The translations under genes were made by a program, and so were the position numbers. Positions 44,680 to 52,747 of a stretch of 64,000 nucleotides of DNA are shown piece by piece (the first letter of the stretch is position 1; the number at the start of each line of letters is the position of its first letter). Source of the stretch: Ramlibacter tataouinensis (lineage in GTDB: Bacteria; Pseudomonadota; Gammaproteobacteria; Burkholderiales; Burkholderiaceae_C); contig NZ_CP010951.1 in assembly GCF_001580455.1 (NCBI RefSeq), forward strand, positions 3,001,001 to 3,065,000, given 5' to 3'. The notes beneath the pieces are model-generated. The model was not told where the DNA came from. It saw only the letters and a program-made list of their open reading frames with translations, and ran no database searches.

Positions 44680-46170
44680 ATGTCCGCTCCTTTCAGGTCT
44701 ACGTTCTACTCGTCCATCCTGTTTCACTCGCGCTTCAACCCGTATTCCATCGCCTGCGTGTTTGGCGAGGAACATGTCACGTACCAGCGCTTCGCAAAGG
44801 ACATCGAGCGCACCACGCGCCGCCTGGCCGCCCTCGAAGTCGGCGCCGCGCGGCGCGTACTGGTCAACGTGGCGCACCCCTATGTCCACTGGCTGCTCAC
44901 CATCGCCCTGGGCCGCATGGGCGTTGTGTCGGTGACGGCCTTCGGCTCGGACAGCGAGCTGTTCCGCTTCACCGGTGCTGAGGTCGTTCTTACCGACCAG
45001 GATCTGCTGGGTGGCGAGCGGCGGATCATCCGGGTCACCAAGGATTGGCTCGCCGGCCCCACCAATGAGTTTCCAGCGTTCGTGGATCGTGAGCACGGCT
45101 ATGACGACCCGCTGCGGCTCGTGCTGTCCTCCGGCACGACTGGCAAACCGAAAAAAATCGTCATCACCTATGGCCAGTTCCAGCACCGGGTGTTCTCCGG
45201 CTCGCTCGGCGCGGCGGCCGCGCCGACTGCCCGTGTCATGGCCATGGTCGGGGCCGACACCGTAGGCGGCTACCAGCTGCCGATGGCGACTTGGGCGCAT
45301 GGCGGCCGGGTGGTCATGCTCCTGCCGAAAGACAATGCCTACATCACCCTGCGCCGAAACGGCGTGAGCGTCGCCTTCATGTCGCCCGTGCAGCTTGCGG
45401 GCATGTTGAAGTCCATGCCGCGCGACGCGTGGCCTGTCGAAGGGCTGACCGTGTCCGTCGGCGGCAGCGCCCTGCCGCACGATCTCGCGCAGCAGGCGCG
45501 ACTGCGTCTGACTTCGCAGCTGATGGTGGTGTACGGGTCCACCGAGGTCGGCACCGTCTACCGCATGAATGCCAGCATGGAAAACGGCGTGACGGGCGGC
45601 TATGTCGTGCCCAGCGTGGAAGTGCAGGTCGTGGACTCCGACGGCCAACCTGTTTCGCACGGTCAGGTCGGTGAAGTGCGTGTGCGCGGCGCCACGGCCG
45701 TCAGCGGCTATGCAGACGAACCGCGGGAAGAGATCTCAGCGCAAACCGCCTTTCGCGATGGCTGGTTCTACCCCGGCGATGCGGGCGTGCTCACTGCCGG
45801 CGGCCTGCTAGCGATCGTCGGTCGCACTCAGGAGCTCATGAACCTTGGCGGCATTAAGGTAGCCCCAACGCTCATCGAAGACGCTATCCGCGCCTGCGAA
45901 GGCATCGCCGACATGGCCGCGTTTGCGGTGGACCAGGCGGGCGCCACCGAGCAGCCCTGGGTCGCCGTCGTGCGCGGCATGGGCTTTGACGCTGCCGCGG
46001 TGATCAGCCGTTTCAAGCAGCGCTTTCCGCAGCTGCCCAGCCTGCGCGTCGCCTATATCGACGCCATTCCGAGAAACGGCATGGGGAAAGTGCTGCGCGG
46101 CGAGTTGCGCCGAATGGTGAAGGCACAGCAATTAGCCCTCGCGCCGATCGAGACGGCCGTACTACATTGA
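44680..46170 (+). CDS. Acyl/aryl-adenylate-forming ligase (AMP-binding family)
   Basis: This 496-residue ANL-superfamily enzyme activates a carboxylic acid with ATP. Seen: LSSGTTGKPKKIVIT (P-loop), YGSTEVG, DGWFYPGDAG, GRTQELMNLGGIKV (hinge) and the C-terminal catalytic Lys in RNGMGKVLRGEL. ATG 44680 (MSAPFRSTFYSS) is preferred; the upstream open frame runs over the terminator. No carrier-protein gene is adjacent, so the acceptor could be CoA. It is followed without gap by a glycosyltransferase gene, and a second ligase lies downstream. The substrate is unknown. Confidence 0.88.
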   Translation: MSAPFRSTFYSSILFHSRFNPYSIACVFGEEHVTYQRFAKDIERTTRRLAALEVGAARRVLVNVAHPYVHWLLTIALGRMGVVSVTAFGSDSELFRFTGAEVVLTDQDLLGGERRIIRVTKDWLAGPTNEFPAFVDREHGYDDPLRLVLSSGTTGKPKKIVITYGQFQHRVFSGSLGAAAAPTARVMAMVGADTVGGYQLPMATWAHGGRVVMLLPKDNAYITLRRNGVSVAFMSPVQLAGMLKSMPRDAWPVEGLTVSVGGSALPHDLAQQARLRLTSQLMVVYGSTEVGTVYRMNASMENGVTGGYVVPSVEVQVVDSDGQPVSHGQVGEVRVRGATAVSGYADEPREEISAQTAFRDGWFYPGDAGVLTAGGLLAIVGRTQELMNLGGIKVAPTLIEDAIRACEGIADMAAFAVDQAGATEQPWVAVVRGMGFDAAAVISRFKQRFPQLPSLRVAYIDAIPRNGMGKVLRGELRRMVKAQQLALAPIETAVLH

Positions 46171-46199
46171 CCGGGTTAAACGAACCACCGGCTGCCGAG

Positions 46200-47423
46200 A
46201 TGGAGAACCGGCGACCGCGCATCGCCTATCTCGCTCCCAATGCACTGCAGGACCGCACCAGTGGCGCGGCGATTTCACTGCTGACCATGCTTCGGGCGCT
46301 GTCTGGTGTCGACTGGCAGACCCATTCGTTAAGCGCCGCGGTGTTCGACCGCCCGCCACCCGCGAGATCGCTGGCGGAAGTGGTCGCGGGCTGGGGCCTG
46401 CCCCTGCGCGGCAACTTGAAAGGCACCCGCGCGCCCGTGTGGCGCGGCACGGTGGAGGGTGTGGACCACATGGTGGTTCACCTGGGCAAGACGCAGCGCA
46501 TGCAGATGAGTCCCCTCGAGGAAGCCCTGTTCCTTCAGCTTGCGCGCCGCTGGCTCGCCCAGGTGAAGCCGGACGTGGTACTCACGATGGGCGGACTGGT
46601 CCTCGACGCTGCGTTGCAAAGAGAGGCGCGCCGACAGGGCGCCGCTGTGGTCTTTTATCTTGCCAACGGCAGCTACAACAATCGGGAAACGTTCGCTGAG
46701 ATCGACCAGGTGATCACCAACTCGGGCGTGACGGCGCAGATGTACGCGCAGCGCCTGGGCATCGAAGCGCGCAACGTCGGCGTCTACGTGGACACCAGCC
46801 GCTTCATCGCAGTACGAAGCGAGCCGCGGTACATCACCTTTATCAATCCCGTGGCCGAGAAGGGGGTGACCCTGTTCCTGCGGCTGGTGGCCATGGCGCG
46901 GACGCGGGCGCCCGACCTGCGGTTCCTGGTCGTTGAGAGTCGCGGCACGCTGGCTGCCGCCATCGAACGGCTCAAGCTCGACCCGGCACTCACCGAACAT
47001 GTGACGGTGGTGCCCCGTAGCGACGACATGCGCGAGGTGTACGCACAAACTCGCGCACTACTGTGTCCCTCATTCTGGTTCGAAGCTGCGGGCCGGGTGC
47101 TCGTTGAAGCGATCGCCAACGGTATTCCGGTCGTCGCGACCAATCGCGGCGGCATTCCAGAAACCCTCGCCGGAGGTGGCACGTTACTCCCCGTGCCGAC
47201 AGCCTGCATGCGTGATCACTGGCATATGCCAACGGAAGAGGAAGCCCAGCATTGGTGGGATGCGCTGAATGCCCTGCACTGCGATTCGCAACACTACGAG
47301 GCGATGAGTGCGCAAGCGCGGGAGGCGGCACGCCATCACGACCTGTCAGTGAAGGCACGAGCCTTGGATCGGCTGCTAAGGCAGACAATCGAACGCCGTC
47401 GCGCGATCAGGCAAGCCGCCTGA
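46200..47423 (+). CDS. GT4-like glycosyltransferase
   Basis: This 407-residue GT-B protein has RIAYLAPNALQDRTSGAAISLL at the N-terminus (acceptor side), FINPVAEKGVTLFLRLV opening the donor domain and PSFWFEAAGRVLVEAIANGIPVV as the donor block. ATG 46200 is used; a TTG at 46167 overlapping the ligase stop as TTGA is an equally coupled alternative that adds 11 residues. It sits between two adenylate-forming ligases, suggesting synthesis of an acylated or otherwise decorated glycan, but this is inference. Confidence 0.85.
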   Translation: MENRRPRIAYLAPNALQDRTSGAAISLLTMLRALSGVDWQTHSLSAAVFDRPPPARSLAEVVAGWGLPLRGNLKGTRAPVWRGTVEGVDHMVVHLGKTQRMQMSPLEEALFLQLARRWLAQVKPDVVLTMGGLVLDAALQREARRQGAAVVFYLANGSYNNRETFAEIDQVITNSGVTAQMYAQRLGIEARNVGVYVDTSRFIAVRSEPRYITFINPVAEKGVTLFLRLVAMARTRAPDLRFLVVESRGTLAAAIERLKLDPALTEHVTVVPRSDDMREVYAQTRALLCPSFWFEAAGRVLVEAIANGIPVVATNRGGIPETLAGGGTLLPVPTACMRDHWHMPTEEEAQHWWDALNALHCDSQHYEAMSAQAREAARHHDLSVKARALDRLLRQTIERRRAIRQAA

Positions 47424-47550
47424 TTGGCGTTCTCCGATAACTTGTTCACGGCCCGGAAGCAGGCACAAATGTGCTGCACAACAGCTGGGCCATAATGACG
47501 ACACTCGGCTTTCCCATGGCCCGAGCCGTTGCTATCTGATCTTTTATCCC

Positions 47551-49065
47551 ATGAATGTCGTCCAAGCCATTGCCCGGCAGGCACTTTCCCGTCCCAAAGC
47601 ACCGGCGCTGATCACCCCGAATGGGGTTGTCAGCTATGAACAGTTGATGGGTGACGTGCTCCGGCTCGCCTCGAGGATGGCGCAGCTCGGCGTGCGCCGC
47701 GGCGACGTGGTCGGAATCCTGGCCCGCAACAGCCTGCCGCATGTTTGGCTGACCCTCGCCACCGCTTGGCTGGGCGGCATCTCCGTTTCGCTGGGTACCG
47801 AAGGCTCGGACGAGGACAAGGCGCGCAACGCCGAGCTCTGCGGAGTGAAATTCTTCTTCCATGGCGACGTCGATGTTCCCAAGTTCGCGACACCCGGCGC
47901 AGTGGTCCGGATGAGTGTAAGGGAGCTCTTTGCACAGGCGCCCAGCCCGGAACCCGTTCGCATGGTTCAGGCCGAGCCCCAGGACATCTGGCGAATCGCA
48001 TTCACATCGGGCACTACGGGTCGGCCGAAGGCGATGAAGATTGCCCATGAGGCAATGATTCTGAAGAACCACGCGCTGGGCTCGATCGTGCCCGTTCTCC
48101 CTCAGGATCGCGTGCTTGTTCAAATGGGCACTGGCCTGGTGTTCGCGGTCACGTACTGGATGCGCACGCTCGCCGCCGGCGCGGCCGTGGTGGCCCGGCA
48201 GGAGAGTGCGGACAAGGCGTGGGAGGCGCTGCAGCTCTATCAGGTGACGTTCCTCGTCACCAGTCCGGGAAATGCGTTGGGGATGCTGGCCGTTGCGCGT
48301 GGCCAGGGCGAGGCAGTGCGCCCCGCCAGTCTGCGCAGGACCATGTTGGGTGGTGCCGCTGTATCGCCCGCCCAGCGCGCGCAGGTGCGCAGGGAGCTCT
48401 GCGAGAACCTGCTGATCAACTACGGCGCCAGCGAGGTGGGCATGGTGGCCCTGCTCAACCCTGCGTTGATGGACTCGGATCCTGCGTGTGCGGGGCGTCT
48501 GGTCGACTACCTGGAGGTGCAGGCAGTGGATCCGAAGGGCCAGCCTATCCCACCCGGGCAGGGCGAAGGCCTGCTGCGCATGCGATCGGCGACCATGGCC
48601 TCAGGCTACATTCTTTCGCCCGATGCGAGCGTAGACGATGCGCAGGCGTTCCGCGATGGCTGGTTCTATTCCAAGGACATAGGCCGCGTGGCACTCGACG
48701 GGCGTGTCTATCTTTCCGGCCGGGCGAGCGACGTCATCAATCTCGGCGGCGTCAAGGTTGACCCGGCTCGCGTCGAGGAGTTGCTCGCGCGCGAGCCTGG
48801 CGTGCTCGAGTGTGCGGTTGTCGGAGTGGCCGACCAGCACGCGGTGGTGTCGCTGGTCGCTGTGATCGTACCGCAGGGCGAGGTGGACTGGCCCCGGCTG
48901 CAGCGGCGATGTGCGGAGGTGCTGCCCGCCATCGCAGTTCCACGTGGTTTCGTCACCCTGGACGCGCTGCCCCGAAATGCGTCCGGCAAGGTGATGCGCG
49001 CTGAGCTCGCCAAGGGGATCCGACGCGGATCTCCTGGCAAGACACCGGTCGGGGTGCCGGCATGA
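47551..49065 (+). CDS. Second acyl/aryl-adenylate-forming ligase (AMP-binding family)
   Basis: This 504-residue ANL enzyme has FTSGTTGRPKAMKIAH, YGASEVGMV, DGWFYSKDIG, GRASDVINLGGVKVDP and catalytic Lys in RNASGKVMRAEL, all intact. It is distantly related to the ligase at 44680 but has a more standard N-terminal domain (VSYEQLMGDVLRLASRMAQLG). Its last codons overlap the next gene (ATGA), tying it to a periplasmic binding protein, so the ligase may activate an imported organic acid. The acid itself is not evident. Confidence 0.88.
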   Translation: MNVVQAIARQALSRPKAPALITPNGVVSYEQLMGDVLRLASRMAQLGVRRGDVVGILARNSLPHVWLTLATAWLGGISVSLGTEGSDEDKARNAELCGVKFFFHGDVDVPKFATPGAVVRMSVRELFAQAPSPEPVRMVQAEPQDIWRIAFTSGTTGRPKAMKIAHEAMILKNHALGSIVPVLPQDRVLVQMGTGLVFAVTYWMRTLAAGAAVVARQESADKAWEALQLYQVTFLVTSPGNALGMLAVARGQGEAVRPASLRRTMLGGAAVSPAQRAQVRRELCENLLINYGASEVGMVALLNPALMDSDPACAGRLVDYLEVQAVDPKGQPIPPGQGEGLLRMRSATMASGYILSPDASVDDAQAFRDGWFYSKDIGRVALDGRVYLSGRASDVINLGGVKVDPARVEELLAREPGVLECAVVGVADQHAVVSLVAVIVPQGEVDWPRLQRRCAEVLPAIAVPRGFVTLDALPRNASGKVMRAELAKGIRRGSPGKTPVGVPA

Positions 49066-50030
49066 GCCGCTGGGGACTTGCCGCTCGGGCCTGGATTCTG
49101 GCCTGCTCGGCATGGATTTCCGTGGCGCCAATCGCTCAGGCAGAAGATATCCAGCCCATTAAGCTGGTCGTCCCTGTGCCGCCAGGGGCCACGCTCGACA
49201 CCACTGCCCGTCGCATAGCAAAGGAGTGGGCAGTGATCGCGGGGGCACCGGTGGTCGTGGAGAACCGCCCGGGCGCCAACACGCTGATCGGTGCCGACTT
49301 CGTCGCACGTGCAGCGGCGGACGGACGGACCCTCTTGTACAGCACCACGAGCATGGCGATCGCGCCGTTGCTCCAGAAGACCTCGCTCAGCGTTGACGGA
49401 GTGGTGCCGGTGATCCAGATCTCGGCCGAGACCTACGCCCTGGCGGTCAGCACAAGCTCGACGGTGACCATACCGCAGGATCTGGAGCGACTCGCGGCCG
49501 CGCGCCGGGAGGGCCTGAACTGCTCGGTCGTGCCTGGGGCGCCCGAACTTGCTTGCGAGCAACTCAAAATCCTGCTGAAAGGCCGGTCGACATCCGTCCC
49601 GTACGCCGGCGCAGCGCCTGCGGTGCAAGCTGTCGTCGCGGGCGAGGCCGACTTGACCTTCGCGCCGGTCAGCTCTTTGCTGCCACTGGTACATGCTGGG
49701 CGCCTCCGCTTGGTCGCCGTCTCCAGTCGTGACGTGCTTCCGCCGGACATGGGAAGCCTCCCGCTGCTGTCGATGGCTTGGCGAGGTTTCTTCCTGGAGG
49801 GTTTCACCGGGATCTTCGCGCCGAAAGGAACGCCGAAAGAGCGCATGGAGCAGCTAAACCGCGAGCTCAATGCAGTGCTTCGTGCCGCGGAGGTTCGGGA
49901 GTCGATGCGCATTTCCGCGCAAATCCCTGTTGGCGGTGGTCCCGAGCATCTCGACTCCGAAATGCGCCGGATGCACACACGGTATCGCGAAATCATCAAA
50001 CTTATGGGGGTGGACGTCACCTCGCGTTGA
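49062..50030 (+). CDS. TctC/Bug-family periplasmic substrate-binding protein
   Basis: This 322-residue protein has a signal peptide (WGLAARAWILACSAWISVAPIAQA) and the tripartite-tricarboxylate binding-protein pattern: IKLVVPVPPGATLDTTARRIAKEW, VVVENRPGANTLIGADFVARA and GIFAPKGTPKERMEQLNREL. No TctA/TctB membrane genes are nearby, as is usual for the many orphan Bug proteins of Burkholderiales. It overlaps the upstream ligase gene by 4 bases. The ligand is probably a carboxylate. Confidence 0.9.
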   Translation: MSRWGLAARAWILACSAWISVAPIAQAEDIQPIKLVVPVPPGATLDTTARRIAKEWAVIAGAPVVVENRPGANTLIGADFVARAAADGRTLLYSTTSMAIAPLLQKTSLSVDGVVPVIQISAETYALAVSTSSTVTIPQDLERLAAARREGLNCSVVPGAPELACEQLKILLKGRSTSVPYAGAAPAVQAVVAGEADLTFAPVSSLLPLVHAGRLRLVAVSSRDVLPPDMGSLPLLSMAWRGFFLEGFTGIFAPKGTPKERMEQLNRELNAVLRAAEVRESMRISAQIPVGGGPEHLDSEMRRMHTRYREIIKLMGVDVTSR

Positions 50031-50563
50031 CGTTCCGACCACGCGGGCTTGAGCCAGCCGCTGTGGTCTGTGCACGGGAGTTGGAAACTCCCTCTTTGTT
50101 GCATTGGCCGATCGCCGAATGGCTCCCCCCAATGCCTGACACGCCGACACGAACCCGGGCCCGGGAAGTGTAAGTTCGGCGCCCGAACCGATCCTTCGCA
50201 ACTGGGTGCCGTTGGGTGCCGGACATGGCTCCCGGATTTGATCCTCCTCAAGGCATGTCAATCCTTGTCCAAGACGAGTCTGCAAACTACGACAGAGGCG
50301 GTTGCATCCTATTGCAATGGATGAGATGCACTGTTACGGTTGTCAATGCACCGATACAGTGACACATGCACTGTCTCTGTGCAACGGGAGCGCAAGTTCG
50401 TCACAGCCCGGCATTCAGTTGGCCTTGGCACTCTGAGCCGCATGAGGGTTGAGTTCCCTATAGATGGCTGATCTCGAGTCACTGCAAGTCGTGCGGTGCG
50501 CTTGAGCGGCTGCAAGTTGTACCGAGGAGCGGGCGAGATTGCCCGAGGAGAAAAGTAGTAGTC
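50031..50563 (+). promoter_or_regulatory. Long leader region of the 555-residue RTX gene
   Basis: No gene is evident in these 533 bases, which are less GC-rich than the coding sequence. They contain three ATGCAC motifs at exact 20-base intervals (50326, 50346, 50366), an inverted repeat ACAGTG/CACTGT (50356-50374) and a possible -10 TATAGA (50459-50464) without a clear -35. The final segment TTGCCCGAGGAG (50539-50550) is also found before the next RTX gene and probably includes the ribosome site. Confidence 0.4.
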
Positions 50564-52231
50564 ATGCCAAACACCAAACCCACTCTTGGCTTCGTCCAGG
50601 CCTTTGCAGCCGACACACTTGGGGTCATTGCCGACGGACGGGGCACGATCACTCGAGTGGCGTCCGGCCCTGTCGGCGTCAACTATGCGATCGTGACAGA
50701 GGAACCGTCTGCGTCGGGCACAGATGGGGATGGGCCGTTCACGCGGTTCGACGGTTATCGGGGCGAGTTCATCGAAGGCCTCACGGCAAGCGTCGATGTT
50801 TACCTTGATACCGCTTGGTCTGCCGGTAATGGCTTCGACTACTCGGTCGCGGCCAGCGACAAGAGCGGTGGCTACCTGCGCGACTTCATCTTCCATGTCA
50901 CCAAGGACAGCAGCACCGGTCAACTTCTCGTTGGCACGGGCACCGGCTCCAACTTTGCACCTATGGAAGATCTCGAGTCGAGAGATCACGCAGTCGTCGC
51001 CAGCACTGGCTGGTACACCCTGCAGCATGTGTTCCACGATGTCGGCGGCTATTTGGCAGTCGACATGAACCTGATCGATGCCGCCGGTACCCGCGTCTGG
51101 GGCACGACAATCACGACAGACCTTGCGGTTTCGACAGTTGTCGGCGGCAACCGCTATGGCTGGTTTACCGATGTCACGGTACCGGGCGCGCTGGCGATCG
51201 ACAACCTGACCCTGGGTGAAGTTTCCGGCGCCGTGAAGGAGATCGCCGACGGAGGGCTTGGCGAAGGCATCACCAATCTGGTGGCCGACGGCGTGATCCC
51301 GTTCAAGGACTTGGATGTCGCCGACAGTCACTCGGTCACTGTCATCCCGGCGGGGGCCGGCTATCTCGGGGCCCTCACCGCGGTGGTCAGCGATTCCACC
51401 GGCGATGGCGAAGGCAAGGTCACCTGGACCTTCACCGTGGCCGACTCTGCGGTGGATCATCTCGGCGCAGGAGAAACGCTGACCCAGCGATACACCGTGA
51501 CCGTGAACGACGGCCACGGCGGCGCGGCCAGTCAGACCGTTAACGTCATCGTCACTGGAGCCGACGATGCTGGCATCAGCGTTGTCGGCACCGGGCGCGC
51601 CGATTCGCTGGTCGGCACCACCGGCAACGACGTCATCGACGGCCGCCTGGGCGCCGACACCATGGCTGGCGGTCGAGGCAACGACACCTACTACATCAAT
51701 GAAGCGGGCGATGTGGTCGTCGAGAATGCCAATGAAGGCGTGGATACCGTGATCGCCACGGTCAACTACACGCTGGGCGCCAACCAGGAGAACCTGACGC
51801 TGGGTGGCTTAGGCAGCTTGTCCGGCAGCGGGAATGCGTTGAGCAACCTGATCGTGGGTAACGCCGCCAACAACGTCCTCAACGGCTTTGGCGGCGCCGA
51901 TACGCTGACCGGCGGGCTGGGGGCAGACACCTTCACCTTCAGCGCCGCGGCTGACACATCCGTCGCAACGCCAGATGAGGTGACCGACTTCAACGCCCGC
52001 CAGGGCGACAAGATCGACTTGCGTGCCATCGATGCTCGCCTCGATATGGCCGGGGACCAGGCGTTCCGCTTCATCGGCACCGCCGCCTTCAGCGGCAACG
52101 CCGCGGGGCAGCTGCGCTTCGATGCGGCTTCGCACATGCTGCTGGGCAGCACCGATGCCGACACGGACGCCGAGTTCGCCATCGTGCTGACGGGCGTGAG
52201 CAGTCTCATGGCAGCCGACATCCTGCTGTAA
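50564..52231 (+). CDS. RTX-type secreted protein with lectin-like N-terminal domain
   Basis: This 555-residue protein without cysteine has no Sec signal. Residues ~1-225 are a beta-rich, ConA/LamG-like domain by appearance (TRFDGYRGEFIEGLTASVDV; WYTLQHVFHDVGGYLAVDMN). About 235-335 is a VCBS/cadherin-like module (DSHSVTVIP, TQRYTVTVNDGHGG). From ~337 comes an RTX block (GRADSLVGTTGNDVIDG; GGRGNDTYYINEAGDVV; GGADTLTGGLGADTF) and a serralysin-type C-terminal domain ending TADILL-like (SSLMAADILL), the type I signal region. Its last 219 residues are nearly identical to those of the next gene product. It is probably exported by the system at 31-38 kb. Confidence 0.87.
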   Translation: MPNTKPTLGFVQAFAADTLGVIADGRGTITRVASGPVGVNYAIVTEEPSASGTDGDGPFTRFDGYRGEFIEGLTASVDVYLDTAWSAGNGFDYSVAASDKSGGYLRDFIFHVTKDSSTGQLLVGTGTGSNFAPMEDLESRDHAVVASTGWYTLQHVFHDVGGYLAVDMNLIDAAGTRVWGTTITTDLAVSTVVGGNRYGWFTDVTVPGALAIDNLTLGEVSGAVKEIADGGLGEGITNLVADGVIPFKDLDVADSHSVTVIPAGAGYLGALTAVVSDSTGDGEGKVTWTFTVADSAVDHLGAGETLTQRYTVTVNDGHGGAASQTVNVIVTGADDAGISVVGTGRADSLVGTTGNDVIDGRLGADTMAGGRGNDTYYINEAGDVVVENANEGVDTVIATVNYTLGANQENLTLGGLGSLSGSGNALSNLIVGNAANNVLNGFGGADTLTGGLGADTFTFSAAADTSVATPDEVTDFNARQGDKIDLRAIDARLDMAGDQAFRFIGTAAFSGNAAGQLRFDAASHMLLGSTDADTDAEFAIVLTGVSSLMAADILL

Positions 52232-52276
52232 GCCGAGCAACTTCGACCTCAAGAACGCCGGGCTCAGCCCGGCGTT
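51572..52276 (+). repeat. Duplicated RTX C-terminal module and terminator, copy 1
   Basis: The 660 coding bases from GISVVGTGRADSLVG to the stop, plus about 45 bases including the terminator hairpin, recur at 56714-57418 with only scattered differences. The two copies are in the same frame and the same length. Confidence 0.9.
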
Positions 52277-52279
52277 TTT
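52254..52279 (+). terminator. Rho-independent terminator after the 555-residue RTX gene
   Basis: AACGCCGGGC and GCCCGGCGTT pair around TCA and run into TTTTT. A near copy with a broken T-run follows the next RTX gene. Confidence 0.88.
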
Positions 52280-52747
52280 CTTTAGCACAGCTTGCCGTCC
52301 GCTGAAAAGCGCTGGGAAGAGGCTCCTGCACGCCGCGTGCGCACCGCCTCGGCCAGCTATATGTCGGTCGACAACGCGATCGAGACCACCGTGCTGGTTC
52401 GCTAAACACGTGCCTCCCGAGCATATAGCCGACCGACCGCCGTCCTCTAGCATAACATGTTGTTACAGTGAGGATGGGTCTATCGCGTTTTAGGAATCTT
52501 GTCCATGTGATTTGCGAAGGTTTAACCGAATCGCATTGCAAAAAGTGAAAGCAACAGTTACATTGACTTCACGAGAGGTGGTGAGTCCCAACGGCTTGCA
52601 TCAGATCCACGGCCCGATGCCGCAAGGTTGACTCAGCTTTCCTCCGACGGTTGCTGGACCTCAAGCGTTGTAGCGCAGCTGCGTTGTGAGCGCGAAGGCC
52701 AGTGCTTTGCAACACCAGTGGGCAAGTTGCCCGAGGAGGAAAGACCC
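52280..52747 (+). promoter_or_regulatory. Intergenic region and leader before the 1541-residue RTX gene
   Basis: No confident gene is present. The first ~110 bases can be read as an open end of a protein (about 52290-52405), which I do not recognise. Around 52440-52570 the sequence is AT-richer, with AACATGTT and several GTTAC-like elements, and is the likely promoter area. TTGCCCGAGGAG (52727-52738), shared with the upstream RTX gene, provides the ribosome site. Confidence 0.35.

Noticed and set aside
52290..52405. Possible C-terminal gene fragment after the first RTX terminator
   Set aside because: The reading ends plausibly at a TAA but is under 40 codons, lacks a start and matches nothing I recognise.
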